Below are positions 22,400 through 35,331 of a stretch of DNA of 64,000 nt, piece after piece. A program made the position numbers and the translations under genes. Numbering within the stretch: position 1 is the first letter of the stretch; the number at the start of each line of letters is the position of its first letter. The stretch covers positions 1,674,001 to 1,738,000 of the forward strand of contig JAVTVJ010000458.1 in NCBI GenBank assembly GCA_034509425.1, in the 5' to 3' direction. Source of the DNA: Eopsaltria australis. Taxonomy: Eukaryota; Chordata; Aves; Passeriformes; Petroicidae. Under the pieces are notes generated by a model. The model worked only from the letters and a program-made list of their open reading frames with translations. It did no database searches and was not told the DNA's origin.

Positions 22400-22841
22400 G
22401 CTCTGCAGGTCCCCGTGCCCCCAGGATGCTGCACCACCCATCAGATCTGCTCAGCTCACCCTCCAGAGCCGGGGCTGCACTGCCAGGCTGAGCTTCTGCA
22501 GCAGCTCAGGAAAACAAATTGGCTCTTTGCATGTTCAGGGTGTGAAGGAAAGGCTTTGCAGTTTTGATAGAAATATTTGTGTAGAGCTGTCAGAAGGGTT
22601 TTTCCACTTCATTGGCCTAACCAGCTGAAAGGAGAGCACGCACACAGCCATGTGTACATGTGCTTATTCCTAGCTATGTGTTCTTATTATTATAGCTGAA
22701 GATCCAAATTTGAACAATTTGGTCCAAAATTAAATATTTCACTTTATTTCCAGGATGATAAACACATCCTATTACAATTGCAAAAGAAGGTACTTAAAGC
22801 ACAAGTAGGAGTCTTACTGAAAAATAAAAAGTCATAACTTT
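22400..22841. other. Unique non-coding sequence
   Basis: Nothing recognised. A short 'aaaattaaatattt' word at about 22728 resembles the start of the duplication that follows. Confidence 0.5.
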
Positions 22842-22962
22842 TCCCTTAGAAAAGAACAAAATTAAATATTTGGCACATATTGGGGAAAAAAAATCATCAG
22901 ATTGTCCCTTAGAAAAGCATAGAATTAAATATTTTGCACACATTAGAAAAAATTCATCACTG
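22842..22962. repeat. Two-copy tandem duplication, 63-bp offset
   Basis: Copy one (22842-22904) and copy two (22905-22962) both start 'tcccttagaaaag'. They share 'aattaaatatt', 'gcacatatt/gcacacatt' and 'atcatca/ttcatca'. The second copy has a few deletions and substitutions. This is a local duplication that has since diverged, and no transposon is involved as far as can be seen. Confidence 0.8.
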
Positions 22963-24559
22963 TTTGAAGCCAAAACATTTTTATCAAATTCAATTTGAAC
23001 TCATGGGTGGCTATAATCTCGCTAAAATAGCATTTCTCGGCAGACTTATTATTCACCCATTTTCTCAGTGCAAATTTCCATTTGATTTCCTGCTCGGATC
23101 TGTGTGAATTTCCCCGGTGAGTGTGGTGTGCTGCTGGCTGTGCCCTGCTGGGGCTTTCACACAGCCTGTCCCACCCGGCCCCATTGTGTCTGTGCGAGAG
23201 GCTGCACTTGCGTCCCCTGCTCACAAACCCCGCTAATCCCAGAGCCATTTGCATGCCTGATTTGTGCTCTGGACTTCATTAATCTTGCTCTGGGGCTCAT
23301 TATCTGTGCTGTGTGGCTGGTCAGCTCAGACATATAGGGCCAGATTGCAGCTGCTGGGGCTCAGCGTGGCCCCGCTGATGGATGGGGCAGGCTGTGACGG
23401 GTCGGAGCTGCAGCACGGGGGATTCCTGCCATGGGTTTGTAATGTATGAGCTCCTGCACAGGTGAAACCCACCTGTGAGACAAGCTGCCTTCGGATACTT
23501 TGCCTGTGTAAACATTTGGGATTGTGTGAGAAAACCCCAGCATGAGCAGGTGTTTGCAAACAGGAGTTAAACGGCGACCAGCAACAGCTGAACTGAAAAA
23601 CTTGCTTAAAAAAACTGTGTGTTTCTGTGCGTGTGACTCCCCAAATAATTTCTTAGCTGGTTCTTTTACTGCCTCAGCTGAGATGCAAAACATGTTCTTG
23701 ACTCCAGCTCCAGCAAAAGCTTCAGTGGGGAAAACAACATTATGCAGCAGTTGTCCTAACATGTAAAACCTGAGTAATACCATAAACCATTGTTTGCAGA
23801 GATTGGTGTGACAGGCATCAGTGATTCAGGTAAAGCTTTTTAAAAACTCATGCTGGCAAAGGCTCAGTGCTGTAGTGCCCAGCTCACTGTGAGCTCTGCA
23901 GAGGGGAGAGCAAAGCGCTGGCAAAAAAAAGGGAACTTTACCAACTTTTCCATGTTTTTGTTGAGAGCTGTGTGGGCAGGAGCAGCCATGTACAGCAAAA
24001 ATGTGTTGTGTGTCTGCCTTCGTGAGAGTGAGCTCTAGAAAGGGTTCAGATTCATTGCCCAGCTCAGGCCCTTACAGATGTGTAGGCTGTGGGACCTGAA
24101 TCACTTGAGCTACAGGAATTCTGCCATCAAGGGGGCTAATTGGGATTAATGGTGCACTGGGGAGCTGGTGAGGGAGCAGAATGGCAGAGGAAACTGAGAA
24201 GAGAGGGAGCATTTCCTTTTTCCTTCCTTCCTTCTGGGTAGCACTGGCACTGCAAATTTAGGCTGATCCCTGGATTTCTGTGTTGAGCCAGTCTCCAGCA
24301 GCACCTGACAAATGCCAGTAAACATGAGGCCACCTTGAGCCATGGTAGAGGTCATACATTTAGAAGACCTGAAGGTGGAAGATTTGTGCTGGTATTGATT
24401 GTTCCCCATCCCTCTCTGCCTCTTCCCCGACCATCGCTGGTAATAATGCGGGAGGTGAAACTTTGAGAACTTTGGAAACTTAATCCAGTGGGTCTCAAAA
24501 TGCTTTCTGGATGCTGACTGGCACAACTGGTTTTCCAGTAAAGTAGAAGACTGGGGAAA
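22963..24559. other. Unique non-coding sequence
   Basis: No recognised element. Short frames only. Confidence 0.5.
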
Positions 24560-24688
24560 AGGGAATTGCTTTAAACTGGCAAGGAGCAGATTTAGATTGG
24601 ACATTAGGAAGAAATTCTTCGCTGTCAGGGTGGGATTTGGCACTGGATGATCTTTAAGGTCTCTTCCAACCCCGGCCATCCTGTGAGT
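24560..24688 (+). mobile_element. CR1 LINE 3' fragment with internal deletion
   Basis: The plus strand contains the CR1 wording 'agatttagattggacattag', 'gaagaaattcttcgctgtca' and then, after a deletion relative to the usual 3'-UTR, 'ggatgatctttaaggtctct' and 'tccaacccc'. The stretch normally found between the 'gtgaggccctgg' region and the final block is missing. Plus orientation. The terminal octamer tail is not preserved. Confidence 0.85.
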
Positions 24689-26512
24689 ACATCAGAACAA
24701 AGGACATTGAACCATTAGATATTTGGGGTTTAACCACAAAGTCTGGCATTTCCCAGCCACTGGAGATTTATGGGTTCAAATGAAAGGAATAGAGTATGGA
24801 TTTTTAGAAGTCTTTCCATATTGCTTTATCCATCATGTATTGTCTTAAAGACATCAAAACCTGCTGGCAACCAGCTCTGTGAGACTGCCATGCCTGATGT
24901 GGGGGGCAAGGAACAGCATTTGTATGAGGGCAAAAGTGCCTGGGTTTTGTTTTCTACATGTATCCAGTGCTTCAGGGCACCCAGAGTTAATGAAACCACA
25001 TCAAAACAAAATGGTTTAAAACAAACTTCTCTGTAAAAAAAGTTTCTTTCATTTTCCTTTGTAAAGTTTGGACGTGTACCTGTCTTGTTTTGTGTTGTGT
25101 TTTCCTTAGACAGAGAACCAACAGGGCTTGAAAAGAACCAGATCTGTAGAGCTGTCAGCAGAATCTATAAAAGAGACTCTGGGAATCCCATCCACCACTC
25201 CACTTGCAGGCAAAGAGACGAGGAAAATAACACATCAAAACCATATTCCTTAAATATTTCATACATAACGTCCAGTGTTCCAGCTCTCTCAAGAATGCCA
25301 GAGAGTGGTACTTCCTTTAGTGTTTTATATATGATTCTTTAAAAACATCTGAAGGAGGTTTATACCTTGCATGAGTTACCTATAGCAAACCATCTCGCAG
25401 TCAGTGAGCCCAGGTGAGGTTCTGTTTTCTTAAAGGAAGGGGAAGGTAAAGCTGGAGCCTCTCCCTGGAACACCTAATTAAAAATATAGAAGGATTTTTA
25501 GCTTTACAGGGCAGAGCTGCTCTTGAGCTTGTGTTTAGGGCTGGGATGCATTCCAGTGGCAAAACCATGTCCAAATCTCAGATGAATCTGTGATTTACAA
25601 GAACTGATCGAGCAAACAAACATCCTAAGCCTTCAGGAGGTAGAGTAGATTGAAAATGAATTGGATGTAAGGTTAATGATTTGGCAGAAAATCCGAATGT
25701 CACCTAGGAAGTCTGGCATCATGCCTCTGGGGTAATTATAAGTCCATAGTGATCGTGCATGTGAATGGCTGAAGCTGAACATGAGTTTGAAATATGGGAT
25801 TCCTTCCTCAAGAACTGGTAGAGAATAGAAAAACATAACCCTGTGTTTCAGCTAATTGGCAGCATAAATCCAGATTAAATCTTTCTGTATTTCTTAATTA
25901 ACTGCAAAGTTGCTTTATGCAAATAGTTTGATGTACATATTTGTGTGTGATTGGCACAGAGATCAACCATGTCAACTTTAAGTAAACACGAGCACACAAA
26001 CTCAAACAGCAAGATGTTTGCCCAGCAAGGCAGCATCACTCTTGCAAACAGAAAGTCATTTCTTCATCTTCGCTCAGAAAATCTTGTTTTCTAAGCGTCT
26101 TTCTTCACTGGGAGCCCTACAGAGTCAGGTCTAGCTACACTAAACAATTCTGGATGGATGCAATCAAGTGCATTGTGAAGTACCTCAGTTTATCTCACTG
26201 GTACAAAGATCCCTGCAAGGTAAAGCCTTTGAGATCTGGCAGCCTCAGACAAAAAACAAACTATTGCAATTCTTACTTAGTTAGTAGACAAGATCTGCTC
26301 CAGAGCAAACCTTGACCTTCTTGTTTCCATTATTTGAATTAATCTGATGTGTCTGAGGGGTGCTGGAGAGGTACCAGTGTAGCTCCAAGTCCATTGTCCA
26401 TCCCATGGATGGTATAAGGGAATTAAAGTTGTCTTTTGCTTTTCTGGCCTCAACACCTTGGGGTGTGTACAGCTGAATGTGACTCTGGAATACTCTTGTT
26501 TCCTGAAGGTGG
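24689..26512. other. Unique non-coding sequence
   Basis: AT-rich, no gene or repeat recognised. Confidence 0.5.
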
Positions 26513-27047
26513 TGTCACCGAAAATCGGGAGGAAAACAAAAACTCTCTATAATTGATGTGATAGAGAGTCAAGCATTACTTCATTTTTCTGGCCAGGATG
26601 TGCCAAGGAAAATATTCCGAACACACACACACATTGCAGGATTTCCCCCAGACTTTATACAGTCAAAACCCATAGAAATGTATTGTTTCGACTTTCATTG
26701 GTCCAGGGTTGAGCATCCTCCAGTATTTGGTTTCTCATTGGGTCCGGAATTCTCTCGTCTTTAATGTTAATTAGATCTTCCTTCCTTATCAGTCTTTCCG
26801 GAGATGTCTCCAACTCCGGCCCTGGCAGGGTCTGGGGTTAGTGGCCGCTGATGTTGTGTTGATGTCCCACTGATGGCTCATTGATGATCTTTATCTTTGG
26901 GTACCTTTGGGCTGCTCCGGGTCTGTTGTTACGTTAAGCCCATCTCCTAAAAAAGGTAGAGAAAAATTCCTTTCCCCAAGCCAGAATTAAGTCAAGCCTG
27001 ACTTGGAGAGACAAAAATAAAATTTAGAAGTTGCATTGTTTCCAACA
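26513..27047 (-). mobile_element. Solo-type ERV LTR, copy 2
   Basis: The same family and orientation as 5720-6260. It starts tgtcaccgaaaatcgggagg (26513) and ends gtttccaaca (27047). On the minus strand it has 11-bp U3 repeats (26850-26886), CCAAT (26697-26701), TATAAA (26654-26659) and a mutated polyadenylation site (26580-26586). It lacks the 'cctccttggagtgatgctac' segment of copy 1 and carries an extra segment at about 26957-26998, so the two are probably distinct subfamily members and not two ends of one provirus. The flanks (ggtgg before, tagat after) show no target duplication. No primer-binding site or internal sequence adjoins it. Confidence 0.85.
26654..26701 (-). promoter_or_regulatory. 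LTR core promoter motifs (CCAAT and TATAAA), copy 2
   Basis: TATAAA at 26654-26659 and CCAAT at 26697-26701 on the minus strand, with the same spacing as in copy 1. The motifs survive although the polyadenylation hexamer does not. Confidence 0.55.
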
Positions 27048-30000
27048 TAGATACAACGAGTAGGATCTAATTTCTGAGATGGCCCGGCCTGTGTAGGACA
27101 GGAGGGCTGAGGGTGGCAGGGCTGCCTTCGCTCTGCCGGCACCTCGGGCCTCTGCAGGGGTACCTGTGTCATCTCCGGGTGCCTTGGAGGAACCTCACAG
27201 CCCGCCGGACACAAAGGAAGCGCCCCAGGGCAGCGGTACAGCTAATTAAGGTGTTAATTTTCCTTGTACCTGCGCCTAGACCACAGTAGCTACTTGGAGC
27301 AAGCAAGAATTGGCAAAGGCTCTCAGCCAGCGAAGGCTTTGATAAGATCCAAACCCAAACTACCGAAGAGCTGAATGATGCAGGGAGTGTTAGAAAAGGT
27401 GCAAAGAGTTCCTGCCAAACACCTTTAATCATTCGGGGCTCTCTGTTCTCACTCAGACTGTTTCCATGCCGTCCCTGGGTCAGGAGCCCGGCTGGGTTTC
27501 TGTGGACACATCACAGCTCCACGCAGGCAGAACACAGAGTGTGACTCACCCTGGAATAGAATCTGAAAAACAGCGTTTCTCAGAAATTGTTTTGTCCTGT
27601 CCAGGCCGTGGCAGGCTGCAGCAGAAGATGATCACTGCTGTGGGGAGCTGCTCTGCTGTGGAAGAGGCGAGAGGATGAGAGTGTGCAGTGCTTTATGGAT
27701 GGATTTTCTCCTTTGTGTCTGACTTCCAAGCCTGCCCGTACATCCCTTTGGAGAGAGGCTTGCAGGAGTGGAGCAACCAGGAAGGAGGTGAAGGATCACT
27801 GTCTGCTGAAGCTCTTTCAGCTTTCTTTCTAAAACCCCGAGGGAGGCAGAGGGGAAGGTGATGTGAGATCAAAAGCAATAATGGAGGAGCATTTGCAGGG
27901 GTGATATTTTAAAAGATGAATTGTTTGGCTAGAGATATTTATCTTTTTTTCTCTAATATCCAGCTGCTGAACTGAAATCTAAACGTACCTGGTCAGCACA
28001 GAGCACTGCAAACCTCCAGCCCAGACACCCCAGCCATTTCTTGCCTTTTCTTTTATTGCCCTATCCAGAGCAGGAATGTTTCCCATAAACAAGCACACCC
28101 TTGCCAGCCTCTCTCGCACAGCCACTTTTAAACCTCTTTATAGATTTAAGAACACAGCATCCAAGAGCTTTAAGACACTATAGCTTCAGAAGGAAGGGAA
28201 AACTGCCATCTGTCTCTTCCTAGCTTCTCACTCCAAGCAGCAGAATAGTTTTTTCTGACCCAGCTCTTCCCATCTTTTACCCCCTAAAGCATTAGTTAGA
28301 ATTAAATGTCAGTGTGTTGTTCCCATGGGAAAAATAAGGTAATTTATTTACATGCCTGTGTAGTGGAACAGCGTGTTAGGGGAGGCAGCTCTGGCAGGGA
28401 GGACAGTCCATGTCCCTGGAAGAATGGGCTGCTTATTTGAGCACTGAAAGGGGGTAAAGTAAAAATATCCATTCCCCTTTACACGCAGCTTTGGGGAGAT
28501 GAAGTGTTTTGTGTTTAAGAGTCGTTTTATCAGCTGGATGGCAATGTGTTAAAGATGCTCAAACGCAGAGAGCAGAGCTGTGGTGACTTCTCCCCCGATC
28601 AAGTGGCGTGGCCGGGAGAAAAGACGCAATTCTGAGGCTTTGGAACCAGCAGAGGTTGTGGTTTCACCTGTCGCTGAGCAGGACACGCTGTGTGCTGAAT
28701 TCAGAGCATCTCCTTTGTAAAAACTCCCAATTGCAGCGCTCTGACCCAGCCAGAGGGGGGTACTGCACACCTGGGCTGTTCCTGCAGAACAGGGCATCAG
28801 AACAATTAATGTGGTTTTTTTCAGTAAGGGACTCTTGTAGTTACACTGTGAAGTCTTTTATTGCTGTGAAAATCGAATGTCTACACAAAATAGCTTGGAT
28901 TTCCAGTGGACCAAGCGAGGTGGAATTTAGGAGGGGAAAGCAGCTGTTTGTGTCATGATCTCTGTCATGGGGCCTTTTTCTGGTTTTTACAACTGCACCA
29001 ATGGCTTTTCTGGTTGTAGCATCAGACTTTTGGGGGAATTCTTACCTGTGGCATCAGAGTGAACCACACCCAAGTCTTTGGCAATTCCCACCTCAGGCTT
29101 TACCCTCTAAATGTCAAAAACTGTCCTTTAGAAACAAAACCTTTAAAATCTGAAGGTGGGCTGAGCGGAGATCAAGGGACGAAGGCTCTCCTGAAATGTG
29201 TGTGTGAATGGCAATAGAGGTAATTGTATGGATGAGAATTATCTCTAAATTCAGGAGCTTGGTGGGTTCGAATTTAATATAAACAAGCAGCAAACTCGGG
29301 CTTGCTGAGAGCTGCCAGTATTCTCTCGGTGCATGGAAAGGACAGGAATTGTTCTTTTCATACATCATTTACAAGTAACTGCAGTGACTCCACAAAGTCG
29401 GAACAACTCCCTAACACAAAGCAGGGGAAAGTACAAAGGAAAGAACAGGCTATTTTGTTGCTGGTTTTTAAATAGAAGTTCTCTGTAGGCAGAGTTCAGC
29501 TGCATCGGGGTGGAATCAAAGGGCCGATCCGGAGGAATTTTTTTCACCTTCTGGAATTTGAATGTCTGGCTTTAGTGTCAATTATCGGCACTCTTTATTT
29601 ACTGAACAATGCCTGGTATGAAGATAGCATGGTAATTTGATATTTGCTTATGAAAAGCCCTTTTCTAAAGCAGTAGTACCGCAATTTTCAGCAGTTTTCA
29701 CAGGGACCTTTTGCCAGAACTTCAAAGAACTCTGTTCTTGAACAAACAGCCATTTGGAATAGACCTGTGTTTTCTATAAACCAGGCAGAGGAAATTTGCA
29801 CTGAGAGGTGAAAATTAGAGAAACAAATCTGCAGCCCTTTTGTGCACAGTCCAAGCACCGCAGCTTTCTTCTTATCCTCCTTCTCACATGCCAGAGCCAC
29901 ATTTTCCTCAGCAGCCAGCCTCAAAACACTGCTGTTCCTGCAGCTCAGGAATTATTTTCAGATCAGACCGAGAGCCAGTTTTCACACCTATCCTCACTAT

Positions 30001-33000
30001 TTATTTGCTGAAGTGATGACAGGTCCATCCAGTTACAGAGTAAAATCGTGGTTACTCCTTCCCTGTGAGACAGAATTCATAATCACCGTGTCCTGCTGCG
30101 TGGGAGGCTCCAGCTCTTCTCCCAAATATCTCCATTATCCCTTTCGGATGTGGCATTCCAGGTAGGCAGGAAGGCAGGTGAGAGAGCCTCTTATCTTTTC
30201 CAAAAGTGCCCTAAGCTGGTGCATGTGATGGAGAGAGATCAGTGAGCAGAACCCCATCCCTACAGCTGGGACAATGCTGGGGAACAGGGTTTTGAGAGAG
30301 ACCAGGTACAGAGCTGAGCAAGGGGGAGATAAAAGGGATCACGGAGGAGAGAATAAAAGGAGAATGAGGCATGCAAAACTCTGTGTGCTACAGCAGAGGA
30401 GGGTTTAGAAAAAAATCCTTTGTGCTTGTTAAGATTTTTGTAAATCCCAGTCTGCTTCAACATGGGATCGTCCTTCAGGGAGAAGAGTCCTGGCAGAGGA
30501 GGAGGTGCTTAGAGAAGTATCTTTTTACTTTAATTCCTTGGATAGAAAGAAATTTGCTTGCAAAGGTATATTTTTCAAGACCTTCTTATAGGCCTTACCA
30601 GCCAGAGCTCTGTCTACAAGATGTGGAAACCGTAAGGATTTTTAATGCTTTGTACCCCGAGATTCATTGTCAGGTGCCCACAAAGAGTTTAAGAATCATT
30701 TATCCAGCTTTCACTGTGTTGTTCTTCCGTTCTCCTCCACGTACTCCTGGTAAAATTGTCTCTCTTTTAACAAAGTGTTGTTTTCTTTCTCCCTGTGCAA
30801 TCCCAGGCTGTGTGACACAGGTCACAGGCTGGGTGAACCCCCCTGTGCCACCTCTGCCCCTGGACACCTCTCCTATCTCACTGCCACTTTGTCACATAAG
30901 TACTAATCAAGGCTGCCTGTGATGTTCACATCTGAGCTTATTATGCAGCTGATATTAACAATCATTCTAAAAATCAGCCTGGCTCTGGCAGTCAAGTGGT
31001 GCTAAACTGCCTGTGATGGGCTGGAGTCAAGGCCACATCATTTCTGTTCTGAATATCTGAGAAATTTAAGGCTGGCTAAACTTTGCACACCGCTAATCTT
31101 GGAACAAGCTGCTCAGGCAACCTTGACCCTGTGGTTTTCCAGATTTTCTGATTTCATTTTACTTAAAGCTTTATTGCTGCAGCCCATCAGTGTGAGGCAT
31201 ATCTAAGCTCCCTGCATATCAAAAAGGATCTGCACAAATTGCCAAGGAAAGAAGCGTTCAAGGGGCAGACTTTAAAAGGCATTTAGATGGTAGAGGGGCA
31301 CACCGAGGGAAGAAATGATCAGAGGAATTACAAACTGACACATGTTTTGGAATTCTCGGTCTTAAAATTCTGCCCCAAGCTCCTTAATTACGGAACAGGT
31401 CCACAAGGAAAACTGTAACCTATTTCCCTTTGTTCAACTCTTTCTGGTTGGAAGGATTTATTAAGCCAATGTCAATATTCTTCCCATCAATTTTGGAATG
31501 TCTGACTCTTTGTTGAAACAAGCTATTAGCAGCAATAAAAAGACACAGGACTAGAATAATTTGTCTGGAGTTCTCTTGTGTGAAATATTCACAGTAGTGT
31601 GAAGAAGCCAGCAAGTAATATTATATTCACGGCTTGCTTTGGCTCACAGGTGGCAGCAAAATCAATTAACTGCTTCTATCCATAGGAATTTATTGACTTC
31701 TGCCCATTTTAGAAAGAAATGCGACTTTCAGTTGGTGAAGTTACCAAATGCTGGTCTCACCCAGTGTTGTGATGTGTTGCAAGGTATTCTTTCCCCACCA
31801 ACAACCCTGGCTCAAATCTTCCTTCCTCCAGTGAGCTGCTCCTCTGTGCTCTCATTTGAATTTTCTCAAACTGCTGGTTGGCACTGCCACTTGCCTCTGA
31901 TTACTCTCCCACAAAACTCAAGTCAGCACAATTTGCAATGACTGGTATGGATCTCATCACACCAGGGGCAGGGGGAAGGTGTGTTTTTGCAGATAAGACA
32001 CCCCACGCTTTTCACTTGACTCAGCACCATCCGTGGGAGAAAAGGGCCAAGCCCTTAGAGCAGGTACCTCAGTACACATGAATTTAGGCAATCCTTTCAA
32101 TGGGAGCTCAGCTAAATAAGCTGTCCCTTACCTTTTGTTCCTTTGTAGATGTTTATGGTACTAAGTAAGCTGTAGGTTAAGGTCTGCAAAGCAAAGAAGC
32201 TCTTCCACCTGCTGATGTCCAAATATCTGACTGTTTGCTGATACTTTAAATAAAAGTCAGTAGGAGAGATGCTGTAGTCATTGACTGCTGCCTGCAAGAA
32301 TTATTTCAGGGTGAGTGCTGGAGAGGATGCACTGGGTTAGAAATTCAGAAAGAGATGATTTTTCCAGAGGCTAGTGGTTGAAATGTTTTCCTGAGAAGCC
32401 TTGGTGGCTGGTAGAGCTCTTCACTCAGGGTGTAGAATGTTCTGAGCCTGCATCTGGGTGTTCATGAGGGAGCAGACTGTGTGTGTCTCTCCTGCATAGT
32501 CTAATTAAAATAACTTGCATACATATGTTAGTGTTCCCACTGAGTCCTGTGCTGTTTAGTTAACTGGGTTTCGTTTTGTTGAACGTGGACTGGGATAGGT
32601 TTGTGTTCCTAAGCTTTTGTGCCTTACAGAGTTTTAATTGAACATATAATGAGTGTCGTATTTAGGTAATTATTTGAACCCTATGGCAGTGACAAACCGA
32701 AACCAGCATGCTCTGCTGTTCTGCTTTGTGTTTCAATATTGCTGTTTGAGTGTTTTGAAGACCTCAAGCTGTATTTTGGGCTACATATTTTGATTCTGGA
32801 CTACACCTAGGTGGAAACACTTGAGGATCAGTGCAGGCTTACAGAGGAAGCTGGCAGTGCTGCTCACAGCTCCTGTCCTTTCCTGCTCCCTCAGACTCTG
32901 ACCCTGATCCAAAGCCATCCTCACAGGGCACTTGAGCACCTAACCATGAGTGGTAAAACCCCAGTGCTGAGCACTTGCTGTGAAGTTTCTCAAGGGTGAG

Positions 33001-34399
33001 ACCATTAACCTGGATCTGCTGGCCAAGTTCCAGTCTCTGTATTTATCTACTTCTTTGGCTCCTCTGGTAGTTTGGTTATCCTGATCTTCCCCCTCCCTCA
33101 TCCCTGCTGCTGCCATGTGACATTTCCTTGCTTACTTCAGCAGAAGCTGCAGATTCCCCAGCTCTGGCTTTAACTCAGCCTGCATTTTGGAAAAGCACAC
33201 TGCTGCTAAAAGATGCTCACATTACCTTAATCATATGTTGGGCTAGAATTTGGATCAACATATAGGAATGAAATCATATATTTGCATTTCTGGAAAGATA
33301 GCATCATGGCTTTTTGCTAACTACTAAATCCAATTGGGAGCTGCCATGTCAAAGGATCTGAAATGAATGGGCTGTTTACAAAGTAAGTTATTAAAGTGCT
33401 GTTTAATAAAAAGAACTACACATCCTTCCAGCAGGGATGATATGGCCTGGATCTACTGCTTAAAAGTAGATAAAATAGCATAGCAAAAATAGGAGGGATA
33501 CAAAGGTGACCACTCAGTGACCCTGTGGGTGAAAGGACATAACAAATGTGGAGAAATCAGCACCACAGCACTGACAGGTTCACAGGGATTCCAAAAAGGT
33601 TGTGGAGCTTCTTCTGAATAGATCACCTGGTTCAAATCCAGACCACAAGGCAGGTTCTGCTCTGATATAAATCCCTTGTTTAACACCATCGACCTTGGTT
33701 AGCAGAATTTGGTCCTGTCTCAGTGATGACTTGAATTAATTTCTACCAGGAGAAAGATCATTAGTGGATCCAATATCTATCCAAATTTTGCTTATTTTTA
33801 TAGTCACAAACTGATTTAAAACTGATTATTTTTCATAGTCCCCCATCCAAAGAGCTTTTTCTGGGATGAAAGGAACTGTTTTTTCAGTTGTTAGCTTTTA
33901 CAGTACAATACCTGTTTCATGGCTTAGGAAAAGTGGATATGAACTCACTGGATTATTGAAGGCTTGCCTAGACTTTTTTGAAAGCTGCTGCTCCTTGGAG
34001 CTGCTTTGAGGAAGAGACTGTCTGCATCAGGAAGCTCTACAGCACTTTTGCCAGCTGCTTCTGGCTCTCATCACTCATGTTTTGGGTTGTGCCCAGAAAC
34101 AGAAGATTGAATTTTCCTTAAAGATATCCAAAAGTCATATCAGAAAGTTTTGTTTGCTACTAAGCTCCTTATTCAGACTAAAACTGAACGGTCAAAAGGA
34201 ATTTTATGATTCATGATCTGTTCTGAATAGGGATGTGTTTGGACACAGCATTGAATTTCGGGATCTAGGAGGGAAGAAGGAGGAACAGGAAGGAACGAAG
34301 AAGAGTGAGATGTGTCATATCCAGGACTGCAGCCAAGTTCTACACCACCAGTATAAATAGCTTAATCTCTGGGCCAGCTATTTAACACATTGAGACTGA
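27048..34399. other. Unique non-coding sequence
   Basis: More than 7 kb without a recognised repeat or exon. The frame at 30371-30922 (183 codons, plus) is long for chance and not low-complexity. It shows no domain, signal peptide, membrane segment or flanking splice pattern I recognise. Short frames elsewhere are unremarkable. Confidence 0.5.
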
Positions 34400-34530
34400 G
34401 GAATCTCAGAATCCCAGAATCTCCTGAGTTGGATGGAACAAATGAGGATCATCAGCTCCTGGCTGTGCACAGGACCACCCTGAGAATGCCACCATGTGCC
34501 TCAGGGTGCTGTCCAAATGCTTCTCTGCTT
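34400..34530 (-). mobile_element. CR1 LINE 3' fragment, a different subfamily
   Basis: The plus strand reads 'gaatctcagaatcccagaat', 'ctcctgagttgga', 'aatgaggatcatc', 'agctcctggctgtgcacagg', 'accaccctgagaa', 'gtgcctcagggtgctgtcca' and 'aatgcttct'. This is the antisense 3' end of the CR1 type whose wording is 'aaggatcatcgagtccaact / cctggccctgcacagg / acaccctgtgcctgagagc'. That distinguishes it from the 'ccatggcagggacacctcc' type at 46.7 kb. Confidence 0.8.
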
Positions 34531-34571
34531 CATCCAAATCTTCTCATCCTTCATCCAAATCTTCTCATCCT
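34530..34571. repeat. Two copies of a 21-bp direct repeat
   Basis: The word 'tcatccaaatcttctcatcc' occurs at 34530 and again at 34551 with no gap beyond one base. It follows directly at the truncated 5' side of the CR1 copy. Confidence 0.8.
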
Positions 34572-35331
34572 TTATAAATAGAAACTCTCCACCTCAAGAC
34601 TGAGACCAGTATTGCTTATGTCTTCTAGAGAGTTAGAAAAGTCAGGCTGAATTTAGTTCAGCCTTAAAATGACTTAAAAACTTGGTCTAGTTACTGCATT
34701 TTTTCCCAAACAATGCATTCCTTTAGCGTGTAAAAATGAGCTGCAGCAAAGCTGCCACTGGAGCATAATGCAGGAAATAGACCTTAATCAATATTTCAAT
34801 CAGCCACCTCTGGGTGACTGAGAATTGCTAGTTAGAGGATTTCCCAGGTAAATAAAAACCTACTTGTTTTCCTTTTTTGAAGGAATAGCTGTCAGGAAGT
34901 TTACTTCTTTTGGAATTTCTTTAATTACATAATCAATAGCATTCTTTTTGTAAAAAATGAAGTAGTCAGTGAATTCAGTCCCAGCTTTCCAAAAGCCCAG
35001 AATCCTGTTTGATTTTGCCTGCTAATGGGAATGCTGGATGTTCATGCATCAGACCTGAGCTGGTATTAAATGAGTACAGCCCCATTAATTATCACAGGGC
35101 TGAGCTGAGCGATCCACACCACAAGATAATCACACCCACATTTCACAGGGAAGGATTTGACTATTTTTATTCTTTTGTTGTTCAGAAAACCTCATCTGAA
35201 GGAAACAAGGGGCTGTGGTTCCCTGGCACTGCCTCTGCCCTGCCCTCATTGCTGGAGCTCAGGGCGCTGTGGTTTGAGAGCAGAATCTGCTGGGTGAGGG
35301 ATGCAGCACTGGGCTGAGCACCCATCATGTG
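34572..35331. other. Unique non-coding sequence
   Basis: Nothing recognised. The sequence changes from AT-rich to GC-rich near 35180. Confidence 0.5.

Noticed and set aside
22174..22628. Overlapping plus and minus frames with 15-residue repeats
   Set aside because: Produced by the 45-bp tandem unit, open in several frames on both strands.
24146..24679. 177-codon minus-strand frame
   Set aside because: Its start overlaps an antisense CR1 3' end and it has no recognisable domain.
5720..27047. One 21-kb provirus bounded by the two similar LTRs
   Set aside because: The copies differ by sizeable indels, have no viral genes or primer-binding site next to them, and a 20-kb interior is too long.
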